A stretch of 35,265 nt of DNA from Oscillospiraceae bacterium (GCA_021771635.1 JAETOQ010000019.1:1-35265); one strand, 5' to 3'; positions 23,336-31,437 are shown, counted from the stretch's first letter. The notes: generated from the letters alone by a model not told the origin. Program-made: numbers and translations.

Positions 23336-24673
23336 ATGAATGGAGATCTGACTCAAGGACCGGTCATGCGTTCCATGCTGCTTTTCGCGGTCCCCATGAT
23401 TCTGGGAAACCTGCTGCAGCAATGCTATAACATCGCGGACACATTGATCGTTGGGCAGTTCTTAGGAAAGAACGCTCTGGCAGCGGTTGGCTCATCCTTC
23501 ACGCTGATGACCTTTTTGACCTCCATTCTGCTGGGACTTTGCATGGGCAGCGGTGCGCTGTTTTCCATTCGATTTGGGCAGCGGGATGAAGCCGGCCTGC
23601 GGGAAGCGGTATGCGCATCCTTCGTGCTGATCGCATTTGCGGCCCTCCTGCTGAGCGGTGCTGCCTTTGCCGGGCTGGACTTTCTCCGGCGTTTTCTACG
23701 GGTGCCGGCAGAGGTGTGGGGACTCATGCGGGAATACCTGTCCGTCATCTTCTGCGGCATTATCGCCACCTTTCTGTACAATTATTTCGCATCGCTTCTG
23801 CGCGCGTTGGGCAATTCCGTGGTGCCGCTCGTATTTCTGGCTGTCTCCGCCGTGCTGAATATCGCACTGGACCTGTGGTTTGTTTTGGGCTTTGAGCGGG
23901 GCGTGACAGGGGCGGCGGAGGCCACGGTGATCGCCCAATATATTTCCGGTATCGGGATCGCCGTGTATGCCTGGTTCCGCTGTCCACAGTTCCGGACTGG
24001 CCGGTGCTCCATCCGTTGGAACTGCGTCCGGGAGATCGCCGGTTTTTCCATTCTGACCTGTGTTCAGCAGTCTGTCATGAATCTTGGCATCCTCATGGTG
24101 CAGGGGCTGGTCAACAGCTTCGGTTCCACGGTCATGGCGGCTTTCGCGGCGGCAGTGAAGATCGACGCCTTCGCCTATATGCCTGTGCAGGATTTTGGCA
24201 ATGCCTTTTCCACCTTCATCGCTCAGAATTACGGGGCGCAGAAGGAATCGCGCATCCGTGCCGGCCTGAAGGGCGCGGTGGGTGCGTCCATGCTGTTTTG
24301 TGCGGCGGTATCCGCGCTGGTGTGTTTTTTTGCCCATCCGCTGATGGTGCTGTTTGTGGGAGAAAGCGAGACCGGGATCATCCTGGAGGGCGTCCGCTAC
24401 CTGCGCATCGAAGGAATGTTTTACTGCGGGATCGGCTGCCTCTTCCTGCTGTACGGCCTGTATCGGGCGCTGGGAAAGCCGGGCATGTCCGTGGTCCTCA
24501 CCGCCATTTCTCTGGGGATACGTGTAACCCTGGCCTATGTGCTGTCGGCTGTTCCGATGATCGGTGTGATCGGCATCTGGTGGTCGGTGCCTATTGGTTG
24601 GGCTATGGCTGACACGGTTGGGATCCTCTATTACATATTCCGAAAGAGACATCTGCTTTCTTGGGAAAACTGA
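23336..24673 (+). CDS. MATE-family efflux transporter
   Basis: A 445-residue membrane protein of the MATE/NorM-DinF superfamily with about twelve transmembrane helices in two similar halves. The family start GPVMRSMLLFAVPMILGNLLQQCYNIADTLIVGQFLG is clear, as are NYFASLLRALGNSVVPLVF in the first half and FAAAVKIDAFAYMPVQDFGNAFSTFIAQNYGA in the second. It exports cationic or other small compounds by sodium or proton antiport; the substrate is not predictable. The ribosome binding site is TTGGAGGA. It is controlled by a strong promoter with flanking palindromes and paired with an Lrp-type regulator. No terminator was seen after it. Confidence 0.96.
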   Translation: MNGDLTQGPVMRSMLLFAVPMILGNLLQQCYNIADTLIVGQFLGKNALAAVGSSFTLMTFLTSILLGLCMGSGALFSIRFGQRDEAGLREAVCASFVLIAFAALLLSGAAFAGLDFLRRFLRVPAEVWGLMREYLSVIFCGIIATFLYNYFASLLRALGNSVVPLVFLAVSAVLNIALDLWFVLGFERGVTGAAEATVIAQYISGIGIAVYAWFRCPQFRTGRCSIRWNCVREIAGFSILTCVQQSVMNLGILMVQGLVNSFGSTVMAAFAAAVKIDAFAYMPVQDFGNAFSTFIAQNYGAQKESRIRAGLKGAVGASMLFCAAVSALVCFFAHPLMVLFVGESETGIILEGVRYLRIEGMFYCGIGCLFLLYGLYRALGKPGMSVVLTAISLGIRVTLAYVLSAVPMIGVIGIWWSVPIGWAMADTVGILYYIFRKRHLLSWEN

Positions 24674-24882
24674 GTTCGAATATAGCTGCCTGCGGCGTTT
24701 CAAACGGTGGATACCAAGGGCATAGATCAGCAAGGATCAGCAGACTCTCATGAAGAGATATTCAAGACGGATATGATAGAAACTGCGATATCCGGATTCC
24801 ATTTTTATTTCGCCAGCGCACTTTTTCGGACCATATAAACGCATAAAAAGCACTGAATTTTGACCGTTTTAGTTAAAACCCA

Positions 24883-25166
24883 ATGCTTTGTGCGGCTTGC
24901 CGATTTATAGAATTGCTTGCCGCTGTGCCGCGGGGTGTCCGGCATAAACTCATCCGTCCATACACACCCAGGCACAACGGCAAGGTGGAGCGCAGCCACA
25001 GAGAAGACCAGAAACGCTTCTGCTCTTGCCACACCTTCTCCTCTTTGCAGGATTTTGAAAAGCAGCTCGCCCTTCACAACCGCCGCTCCAACAACTTCCC
25101 CATGAGGCCCCTCGACTGGTTATCTCCCATAGAGCTTGCTGTCCAATATGTTTGACAATCCTACAC
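24883..25166 (+). pseudogene. IS481-like transposase remnant (3' end)
   Basis: Only the C-terminal 80 or so residues of an rve-type transposase remain: HKLIRPYTPRHNGKVERSHR, then HTFSSLQDFEKQLALHNRRS and MRPLDWLSPIELAVQYV, a pattern I associate with IS481-family elements. The catalytic DD residues and everything before them are missing; the upstream sequence (24674-24882) has no matching frame. The right end probably lies near 25166 (TGTTTGACAATCCTACA), typical of the terminal repeat of such elements. The remnant is part of a 628-base stretch without an intact gene between the MATE and SCIFF genes. Confidence 0.75.
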
Positions 25167-25194
25167 ACGACAGGGCGCGGAGCTGATGATTTTA

Positions 25195-25223
25195 TTGACA
25201 ATATTATGGAAAGATGGTATAAT
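25195..25223 (+). promoter_or_regulatory. Consensus sigma-A promoter of the SCIFF locus
   Basis: TTGACA (25195-25200), a 17-base spacer and TATAAT (25218-25223): both hexamers perfect with ideal spacing. It lies about 80 bases before the SCIFF start and about 30 bases past the end of the IS remnant. High constitutive expression of the peptide is expected. Confidence 0.9.
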
Positions 25224-25301
25224 GCAACCGACAATGAGGCAGCTTTCCACGTTTTGCGGGACAGCTGCCGGAAAACAAAATCCAACAGGGAGAGATGTAT
25301 G

Positions 25302-25448
25302 ATGAAGAGAATCAAGACTCTTGAGACTCGTTCTCTGTGCGAGAGCGCAAAGAAGGGCGGCTGCGGCGAGTGCCAGACCTCCTGCCAGTCTGCCTGCAAG
25401 ACCAGCTGCGGCGTTGCCAACCAAAAGTGCGAGAACGCTGATAAGTAA
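25302..25448 (+). CDS. scfA: SCIFF ranthipeptide precursor
   Basis: A 48-residue Cys-rich peptide, MKRIKTLETRSLCESAKK then GGCGECQTSCQSACKTSC and GVANQKCENADK: a textbook SCIFF (six cysteines in forty-five residues) precursor. The core has Cys at 21, 24, 28, 32, 36 and 43, with an extra Cys13 in the leader. The radical SAM maturase encoded next installs thioether bonds from Cys to non-alpha carbons (ranthipeptide class). SCIFF is nearly universal in Clostridia, with a suggested signalling or quorum-type role that remains unsettled. The start at 25302 is seven bases after GGGAGAG; an ATG directly before it is possible. Confidence 0.96.
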   Translation: MKRIKTLETRSLCESAKKGGCGECQTSCQSACKTSCGVANQKCENADK

Positions 25449-25461
25449 GCAAACCGCGATC

Positions 25462-25494
25462 AAAAAGCTGCCGCCTGTATGGGCGGCACTTTTT
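25462..25494 (+). terminator. Terminator/attenuator between SCIFF and its maturase
   Basis: AAAAAG-c-TGCCGCC pairs with GGCGGCA-CTTTTT (one bulged C) and ends in a T run, 13 bases past the SCIFF stop and 27 bases before the maturase start. Partial read-through would give much more peptide than enzyme, as expected for a precursor-maturase pair. Confidence 0.85.
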
Positions 25495-25521
25495 ATGTGA
25501 GAGGAAAGGAATTCATTGACT

Positions 25522-26910
25522 ATGGTACATCAGTATCAGCTGAACGGCTACAACATCGTGCTGGATACCTGTTCCGGCGCCATCCATGTGGTGGACGAGG
25601 TGGCCTATGATGTCATCGCCATGTTCGAGGGTCACACGCCGGAGGAGATTGTGGCCGCCATGCTGGAAAAATACGCGGGCCGGGACGATGTGACAGCGGA
25701 GGAGCTGCGGGCATGCATCGAGGATGTGCAGGGCCTGAAGGACGCGGGAAAGCTGTTCACACCGGACACCTTTGCCGATATGGCGGGAACCTTTAAGGAA
25801 CGCTCCGGCGACGTGGTGAAGGCCCTGTGCCTCCACGTGGCCCATACCTGCAACCTCAACTGCTCCTACTGCTTCGCCAGCCAGGGTAAGTACCACGGCG
25901 ACCGGGCCCTCATGAGCTTTGAGGTGGGCAAGCAGGCCCTGGATTTCCTGATCGAGCACTCCGGCACCCGGACCAACCTGGAGGTGGACTTCTTCGGCGG
26001 CGAGCCGCTGATGAACTGGGACGTGGTAAAGCGGCTGGTGGAATATGCCCGGAGCATCGAGAAAGAGAAGGGGAAGCACTTCCGTTTTACTCTGACCACC
26101 AACGGCATGCTGATCGACGACGATGTCATCGACTTCGCCAACCGGGAGATGAGCAACGTGGTGCTGTCCCTGGACGGACGGAAGGAGATCCACGACCGCC
26201 TGCGGGTGGACTACGCCGGCAACGGCAGCTACGACCGCATCGTGCCCAAGTTCCAAAGATTAGTGGAGGCCCGGGGCGGCAAGAATTACTACATGCGGGG
26301 CACCTTCACCCATGCCAACCCCGACTTCACCAACGACGTATTCCACATGGCGGACCTGGGCTTCACCGAGCTGAGCATGGAGCCGGTGGTCTGCGCCCCC
26401 GACGATCCGGCGGCCCTGACGCCTGAGGACCTGGAAGTGGTCAAGGAGCAGTATGAGATCCTGGCAAAGGACATGCTCCGCCGGGAGAAGGAGGGCAAGC
26501 CCATCACCTTCTACCACTATATGCTGGATCTGACCGGCGGTCCCTGCATCTATAAGCGGATCTCCGGCTGCGGCTCCGGCACGGAGTACATGGCGGTCAC
26601 CCCCTGGGGCGACCTGTATCCCTGCCACCAGTTCGTGGGGGAGGAGTCCTATAAGCTGGGCAACGTCTGGCAGGGCGTTACCAACACGAAACTGCGGGAG
26701 GAGTTCCGCGCCTGCAACGCCTACGCCCGGCCGGAGTGCGCCGACTGCTGGGCCAAGCTGTACTGCTCCGGCGGCTGTGCCGCCAACGCCTACCACGCCA
26801 CCGGCTCCATTCGGGGCGTGTATGAGGCGGGCTGCGAGCTGTTCCGCAAGCGCATCGAGTGCGCCATTATGATGAAAGCGGCGGAGGAAGCCGCCGAAGA
26901 GGAAGCCTGA
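25522..26910 (+). CDS. scfB: SCIFF radical SAM thioether maturase
   Basis: A 462-residue radical SAM/SPASM enzyme. The N-terminal 85 residues (MVHQYQLNGYNIVLDTCSGA, IHVVDEVAYDVI) form the peptide-recognition PqqD-like region. The SAM-cluster motif is CNLNCSYC (Cys110, 114, 117), followed by FFGGEPLMNW and TLTTNGMLI. The C-terminal SPASM domain supplies Cys ligands for auxiliary clusters (GPCIYKRISGCGSG, YPCHQF, CADCWAKLYCSGGC). It forms Cys thioether bonds in the SCIFF peptide. The ATG at 25522 fits family members that begin M(V/I)HQY; a TTG six bases upstream is closer to the AAAGGA site and remains possible. It overlaps the next gene by one base. Confidence 0.96.
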   Translation: MVHQYQLNGYNIVLDTCSGAIHVVDEVAYDVIAMFEGHTPEEIVAAMLEKYAGRDDVTAEELRACIEDVQGLKDAGKLFTPDTFADMAGTFKERSGDVVKALCLHVAHTCNLNCSYCFASQGKYHGDRALMSFEVGKQALDFLIEHSGTRTNLEVDFFGGEPLMNWDVVKRLVEYARSIEKEKGKHFRFTLTTNGMLIDDDVIDFANREMSNVVLSLDGRKEIHDRLRVDYAGNGSYDRIVPKFQRLVEARGGKNYYMRGTFTHANPDFTNDVFHMADLGFTELSMEPVVCAPDDPAALTPEDLEVVKEQYEILAKDMLRREKEGKPITFYHYMLDLTGGPCIYKRISGCGSGTEYMAVTPWGDLYPCHQFVGEESYKLGNVWQGVTNTKLREEFRACNAYARPECADCWAKLYCSGGCAANAYHATGSIRGVYEAGCELFRKRIECAIMMKAAEEAAEEEA

Positions 26911-28247
26911 TGGACACGCCCATCGCAGATTTTGTGCGGGGCTATGACGCGGCGGGAGCCACCCGGCTCCACATGCCCGGACACAAGGGGAAACGTTTCT
27001 TAGGCTGTGAGCATCTGGATATCACGGAGGTCTCCGGCGCGGACGCCCTCTATGAGGCGGCGGGCATCATCGCCCGGAGCGAGGCAAATGCCGGAGCGCT
27101 GTTCGGCTCCGGACGGACGCTTTATTCCACTGAGGGTTCCAGCCAGTGTATCAGGGCCATGCTGTACCTGGCCCTGACATGCCGCCCCGATGGGGCGGCC
27201 CCGGTGGTCGTGGCCGCCCGGAATGTCCACAAGGCCTTTGTCTACGCGGCGGCCCTGCTGGACTTTGAAGTGGTCTGGCTGTGGCCGGAGGGCGGCAGCC
27301 AGTCGATCTGCGGCTGTCCGGTGTCTCCGAAGTCACTGGAGAAGACACTGGCGGACCTGCCCGCCCCGCCTGCCGCCGTGTATCTCACCAGCCCGGATTA
27401 TCTGGGCGGCATGGTGGATACCGCCGCTCTGGCGGAGGTCTGCCACCGCCATGGCACGGTGCTGGCGGTGGACAACGCCCACGGCGCCTACCTGCATTTT
27501 CTCCGTCCCGCGGCCCATCCTCTGGACCTGGGGGCGGACATTTGCTGTGACTCCGCCCACAAGACGCTGCCGGTCCTGACCGGCGGGGCCTATCTGCATA
27601 TCGGGAAAAACGCCCCGGCGGGCTTCCGGGAAAACGCGAAAATGGCCATGGCCCTGTTCGGCTCCACCAGCCCCTCCTATCTGACACTGGCGTCTCTGGA
27701 CCTGTGCAATCAATATCTGGCGGAGGGATATCCGGGCCGCCTGTCAAATATGTCGGCCGCCCTGTCAAAGATCCGGGAGCGGCTTGCCGTAAATGGCTGG
27801 AAAGTGCTGCCGGCAGATCCCATGCGGCTGACGCTGGCCGCCCCTGCGGGACAGAGCGGCACCGTGCTGGCGGACCGCCTGCGGCAGGGCGGCGTGGAGT
27901 GCGAATACGCGGACAGGGACCTCCTGGTGCTGATGGTGACGCCGGAAAACACCCCCCAGGACATGGAACGGCTCCTGACCGCACTGGGGGAAAACCGCGC
28001 CCCCCATGTGCCGCTTCGCGCCCTGCCCCTTGCCAGGGGAGCGCAGGTCCTGTCCATCCGGCAGGCGCTGTTTGTCCCCCATGAGCTGGTCCCGGCGGAA
28101 CGGACCCTGGGCCGCGTCTGCGGCGCGCCCACGGTATCCTGTCCCCCGGCGATCCCCATCGCTGTCTCCGGCGAGCGCATCGGCCGGGAGGCATTGGAGC
28201 TGTTCCGCCACTATGGAGTGGAGCGGGTGGATGTTGTGCGGGAATAG
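26910..28247 (+). CDS. Orn/Lys/Arg-decarboxylase-family PLP enzyme
   Basis: A 445-residue fold-type I PLP enzyme of the Orn/Lys/Arg decarboxylase (SpeA/YaaO-like) group. HMPGHKGKRF at the start is the family hallmark. Asp188 (VDNAHGAY) should bind the PLP ring nitrogen and Lys218 (CDSAHKTLP) the cofactor aldehyde. The C-terminal domain is short, as in Gram-positive arginine or lysine decarboxylases. The substrate is not decided by sequence; arginine, lysine or ornithine decarboxylation in polyamine synthesis is the family role. Its start overlaps the maturase stop (TGATG), so it is translationally coupled to the SCIFF operon. Confidence 0.88.
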   Translation: MDTPIADFVRGYDAAGATRLHMPGHKGKRFLGCEHLDITEVSGADALYEAAGIIARSEANAGALFGSGRTLYSTEGSSQCIRAMLYLALTCRPDGAAPVVVAARNVHKAFVYAAALLDFEVVWLWPEGGSQSICGCPVSPKSLEKTLADLPAPPAAVYLTSPDYLGGMVDTAALAEVCHRHGTVLAVDNAHGAYLHFLRPAAHPLDLGADICCDSAHKTLPVLTGGAYLHIGKNAPAGFRENAKMAMALFGSTSPSYLTLASLDLCNQYLAEGYPGRLSNMSAALSKIRERLAVNGWKVLPADPMRLTLAAPAGQSGTVLADRLRQGGVECEYADRDLLVLMVTPENTPQDMERLLTALGENRAPHVPLRALPLARGAQVLSIRQALFVPHELVPAERTLGRVCGAPTVSCPPAIPIAVSGERIGREALELFRHYGVERVDVVRE

Positions 28248-28255
28248 GAGGAACT

Positions 28256-28945
28256 ATGGAAATTGAGCGAAAATTTACCGTAGAGCGGCTCCCGGAGGAG
28301 CTGGAGCGGTTTCCCAGAAAGCACCTGGAGCAGGCATACCTGTGCACCGCGCCGGTGGTCCGGGTGCGGCGCAGTGATGACGCCTTTTTTCTGACCTGCA
28401 AGGGCGCCGGACTGCTGGCGCGGGAGGAGTATGAACTCCCTCTGACGGAGGAGGCATACCGGCATCTCCTGTCCAAGGCGGACGGCCTGATCATCGTCAA
28501 GGACCGCTATTGCATCCCCTTTGCCGGGTACACCATTGAGCTGGACATCTTCGCCCCGCCCCTGGCGCCGCTGGTGATCGCGGAGGTGGAGTTCCACACG
28601 GAGGCGGAGGCCGCCGCCTTTCAGCCGCCGGAGTGGTTCGGCAGGGAGGCCACCTATGAGCCGGCGTACAGCAATTCCAATTTGAGCCGGCGCGGGCCGG
28701 CTTGGGCAGAGGCCATGGAACATGAGCACATCCGCCCGGGCCGCTACCGCCATTTCAAGGGCGGGGAATATGAGGTCCTGTATACTGCCGTCCATTCGGA
28801 GACGCTGGAGCCCATGGTGGTCTACCGCGCGCTGTACGGGGAGCGGGGCGTCTGGGTGCGCCCGGCGTCCATGTGGAACGAGACCGTCACCCGGGACGGC
28901 GTGACCTGCCGGCGATTTACGTATATCGGCGGAGAGGAACCGTGA
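28256..28945 (+). CDS. CYTH domain - DUF1653 fusion protein
   Basis: A 229-residue two-domain protein. Residues 1-145 look like a CYTH domain (triphosphate tunnel metalloenzyme): the ExExK start is E2-x-E4-x-K6, followed by alternating charged strands (VVRVRRSDDAFFLTCKG, IELDIFAPPLAPLVIAEVEF). Residues 158-224 match DUF1653 (HIRPGRYRHFKGGEYEVLYT, EPMVVYRALYGERGVWVRP). CYTH proteins hydrolyse triphosphates such as inorganic tripolyphosphate; DUF1653 has no known function. It starts eight bases after the decarboxylase gene, is last in the SCIFF operon, and is followed by a terminator. Confidence 0.85.
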   Translation: MEIERKFTVERLPEELERFPRKHLEQAYLCTAPVVRVRRSDDAFFLTCKGAGLLAREEYELPLTEEAYRHLLSKADGLIIVKDRYCIPFAGYTIELDIFAPPLAPLVIAEVEFHTEAEAAAFQPPEWFGREATYEPAYSNSNLSRRGPAWAEAMEHEHIRPGRYRHFKGGEYEVLYTAVHSETLEPMVVYRALYGERGVWVRPASMWNETVTRDGVTCRRFTYIGGEEP

Positions 28946-28970
28946 TCTTTTCAGACGCATTCAGACGCAG

Positions 28971-29003
28971 AAGAGCGCGCTGCCATGGCAGTGTGCTCTT
29001 TTT
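28971..29003 (+). terminator. Terminator of the SCIFF-decarboxylase-CYTH operon
   Basis: AAGAGC-GCGCTGCC pairs with GGCAGTGT-GCTCTT (with G-U wobbles), followed by TTT. It is placed 26 bases after the fusion-protein stop, between convergent genes. Confidence 0.85.
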
Positions 29004-29016
29004 GATCCGTGCCGCT

Positions 29017-29628
29017 TTAACGGCTCGCATTTGAAAAAAGTCCTGGGCTTGTGATACCCTCCAGCACTGCCTGCATCCGCGCCGCGAAAGCCCGGTGTCC
29101 CGCCTCGGAGAAGTGAACGCCGTCAAAGAGAAGCTCAACACCCCATCGGCCCGCGTCGGCAAACCGGATACCCAGACGCCGGGCCAGCGCCTCATAGGAG
29201 TCCGCCAGCCCGGCGGACTCGGTCAAAAGCCGCTCCTCCGTGACCCATGCGCCGGGCCGCATGGGCGGCGGGGCGATCAGCAGAAGCGGGGGCGGGGCAC
29301 AGCCCTCCAGCAGATGGGCCAGAAACGCTTCCATGCGTCCGGCGGCGTCCACGGCGGTAAAGCGGGAATTCTGGAGCAGGTCGTTGCTTCCCAGCATGAC
29401 CGCCAGCAGGTCCAGCGGACCGGTGCCTGCCAGAAGCCTGTCCGCCCGTGTCAGCTCCGCCGGCCGGCGGGGGATCTCCCGCCCGTTCTGTCCCGCGTTC
29501 ACCACCTCCCACCCGGTGGTCCGGGCCAGCACATCCGTCCAGCGGGCGTCCGCCGGATAGCGGTCCCCCGGAAAAGAACGGGGATCGTATCCATAGGTGT
29601 TGGAGTCCCCAAAGCACAGCAGCCGCAT
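29017..29628 (-). CDS. SGNH/GDSL-family hydrolase
   Basis: A 203-residue esterase-fold enzyme. The GDS block is in MRLLCFGDSNTYGYDP (nucleophile Ser9), the Gly block near NAGQNGREIP, the Asn block in VMLGSNDLLQNS, and the catalytic Asp-x-x-His in DGVHFSEAGH. It has no signal peptide, so it is cytoplasmic, probably an acyl or acetyl esterase similar to arylesterase-type SGNH proteins; the substrate is unknown. The start at 29628 (MRLLCFGDS) follows GAGGGGG; the longer frame runs into the divergent carbonic anhydrase promoter region. Confidence 0.9.
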   Translation of the reverse strand: MRLLCFGDSNTYGYDPRSFPGDRYPADARWTDVLARTTGWEVVNAGQNGREIPRRPAELTRADRLLAGTGPLDLLAVMLGSNDLLQNSRFTAVDAAGRMEAFLAHLLEGCAPPPLLLIAPPPMRPGAWVTEERLLTESAGLADSYEALARRLGIRFADAGRWGVELLFDGVHFSEAGHRAFAARMQAVLEGITSPGLFSNASR

Positions 29629-29695
29629 ACAGAGCGCCCCCTCGATGTTGATGAGGGTATTGTAGCACATCCGGCGGGAAAACACAGCGGATCGG

Positions 29696-29724
29696 TTGAA
29701 TTTTTCCGCCGGATACGGTATCAT
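29696..29724 (+). promoter_or_regulatory. Promoter of the carbonic anhydrase gene
   Basis: TTGAAT (29696-29701), a 17-base spacer and TATCAT (29719-29724), 30 bases before the start codon. Confidence 0.7.
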
Positions 29725-29753
29725 AGAGTTAAAAACGGGAAAGGAAGATGGGC

Positions 29754-30296
29754 ATGATCGACCAGATGCTGACATATAACCGGGAGTTCGTCAAAAACGG
29801 GGAGTATAAAAAATTCGCCACCAGCAAATACCCCGATAAGAAGATCGCCATTTTGACCTGTATGGACACCCGCCTGGTAGAGCTGCTCCCCGCGGCGCTG
29901 GGGATCAAGAACGGCGATGTGAAGATGATCAAGAACGCCGGGGGCATGATCACAGGCCCCTTTGACAGCGCGGTGCGGAGCCTGTTGGTGGGCATCGTTG
30001 AGCTGGGTGTGGAGGAGGTCATGGTCATCGGCCACACGGACTGCGGCGTGTCCCACATCAACGCGGACATGATGATCCGGCATCTGATCCAACGGGGCGT
30101 CTCCCAGGACCACATCGATATGATGCGCTACTGCGGTATCGACTTTGAGGCGTGGCTCCGGGGCTTTGACAGCGTGGAGTGCTCCGTGGAGGAGACGGTG
30201 GACCTGCTGCGCAACCATCCCCTGATGCCCAAGGACGTGACCATCAAGGGCTACGTCATCAACACGGAGACCGGCGAGCTGACGCCGCTGGTGTAA
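29754..30296 (+). CDS. Beta-class carbonic anhydrase
   Basis: A 180-residue beta-carbonic anhydrase of the short clade found in Gram-positive anaerobes. Zinc ligands are Cys36 (TCMDTR), His94 and Cys97 (GHTDCG), with the Asp38-Arg40 dyad in place. It interconverts CO2 and bicarbonate in the cytoplasm, probably supplying carboxylations or balancing CO2 from pyruvate oxidation. The start at 29754 is eight bases after AAGGA; the ATG at 29748 is only two bases away. It is a single gene between its own promoter and a strong terminator. Confidence 0.95.
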   Translation: MIDQMLTYNREFVKNGEYKKFATSKYPDKKIAILTCMDTRLVELLPAALGIKNGDVKMIKNAGGMITGPFDSAVRSLLVGIVELGVEEVMVIGHTDCGVSHINADMMIRHLIQRGVSQDHIDMMRYCGIDFEAWLRGFDSVECSVEETVDLLRNHPLMPKDVTIKGYVINTETGELTPLV

Positions 30297-30310
30297 AAAT
30301 GCGGACACAG

Positions 30311-30345
30311 AAAGAGGCTCTCCACGCCGGGAGAGCCTCTTTTTT
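30311..30345 (+). terminator. Terminator of the carbonic anhydrase gene
   Basis: AAAGAGGCTCTCC pairs with GGGAGAGCCTCTTT and continues into a T run. It lies 15 bases after the stop codon and directly before family-B repeat copy 2. Confidence 0.92.
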
Positions 30346-30348
30346 AGT

Positions 30349-30518
30349 TGACGCAGTTGAAAAGAAACAAAAACTTCTTTTCAACTTGTGGGGGGATATC
30401 TCGCCTCACAAGGCCGCAAAGCGGCCTTGCGTCAGACTCCATAGTCAGGCGGCGCCCGACAGCGGCCCTGCCGCTGTAAGAAAATCGGTAAATACCGATT
30501 TTCAAGTGTGCTGACTAT
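30349..30518. repeat. Two-domain structured repeat, family B, copy 2
   Basis: The inverted counterpart of 9121-9299. It has the same order of closing stems and hairpins: TGACGCA/TGCGTCA around the long GTTGAAAAGAA hairpin and the AAGGCCGC hairpin, then GACTAT/ATAGTC around the GACAGCGGC-type and GAAAATCGGT hairpins. The outer stem of the second domain is ATAGTCAG/CTGACTAT here, whereas copy 1 uses ATAGTC-g-GCACAC: pairing is kept although bases differ. It fills the space between the carbonic anhydrase terminator and the stop codon of the TraX-like gene. Confidence 0.85.
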
Positions 30519-30519
30519 A

Positions 30520-31347
30520 TCATGCCAGGGGCGGCAGAAGAAAGCCCGTCAGGGCCAGCACCGCAAAGTGGAGGGGATAGAAGGCATACATGCCGTATTG
30601 AAACGCCCTTCCGGCCTGTCCCGGCTTGCCGTTGTCCGCCAGCGTCACCAGCATTCCCAGATAATTGCCGAAGACATTCAGGAAACAGTTCCGCACCGCC
30701 CCGGCGGAGAGCTCGCTGAGGGCCCACCGCACCAGATTCCATCGGGACAGCAGCACCGCCGGGATGAACAGCAGGGCTCGCTGAGGCCGGGAAAGATTTC
30801 GGGTGAGGTAGAAAACGAAGATGAGGAGGATATAGCCCTCCTTGCCTTCCATGTGGAGCAGCCGGGCCAGTCCCGCCGCTCCGGCCACGGCCAGCAGGCC
30901 CAGCCAAAGCCTGTTGTGCCTGCGGCAGTATTCCCACAACGCCAGCGCTGCCAGCCCCAGGGCCAGGGTGAACAGAATGTTCAGCCCGGTGTCCCGCCAG
31001 TCTCCCGCAAGGTCATAGCACCGCCGCATCTCCGCCAGGTCAAAGAGGGTGTAGGGCACCTGGGCGATCACCGCCGTCACCAGCAGGCGGCGGAGATAGC
31101 GCTTCACATCGTGGGTGTGGAGAAAGCCCACGGCGATGCCGTAGACGAACACCGGCGCCGCCAGCCGGCCAATGAACATCAAACAGAAGGACAGATCCTC
31201 CAGCACCCAGTCCGATGCCGCCTCCCACCCGGCGGCCCACAGCGCATCGGACAGGGGAGTGAACAGCCGGTAAAGGGGAAAGATGCGGACAACATGGTCA
31301 AAGAGCATGCAGGCCACGGCAAAAAGCTTTAATTGTTTGCGGTTCAT
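30520..31347 (-). CDS. TraX-like membrane protein
   Basis: A 275-residue integral membrane protein with about eight to nine hydrophobic segments. The start LKLFAVACMLFDHVVRIF, IGRLAAPVFVYGIAVGFLHT, TLALGLAALALW and the ending GMYAFYPLHFAVL are characteristic of the TraX family. That family was named for the F-plasmid pilin N-acetylase; chromosomal Firmicute members have no known role and resemble membrane acyltransferases. It has a strong AAAGGAGG ribosome binding site. The stop codon (30520-30522) lies one base beyond the family-B repeat. Confidence 0.88.
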   Translation of the reverse strand: MNRKQLKLFAVACMLFDHVVRIFPLYRLFTPLSDALWAAGWEAASDWVLEDLSFCLMFIGRLAAPVFVYGIAVGFLHTHDVKRYLRRLLVTAVIAQVPYTLFDLAEMRRCYDLAGDWRDTGLNILFTLALGLAALALWEYCRRHNRLWLGLLAVAGAAGLARLLHMEGKEGYILLIFVFYLTRNLSRPQRALLFIPAVLLSRWNLVRWALSELSAGAVRNCFLNVFGNYLGMLVTLADNGKPGQAGRAFQYGMYAFYPLHFAVLALTGFLLPPLA

Positions 31348-31437
31348 GAGAACGCCTCCTTTTGGAATCAGCCTACCAGCTGTTTCTTACGGAAAGGCGG
31401 ATAAACTTCTTACAACTTTCTTACAGGTCGAAAAAAA

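Noticed and set aside
24883-25155. Intact small integrase-like gene
   Set aside because: It covers only the C-terminal end of a transposase with no catalytic residues, starts without a ribosome binding site and ends in an IS-type terminus, so it is called a remnant.
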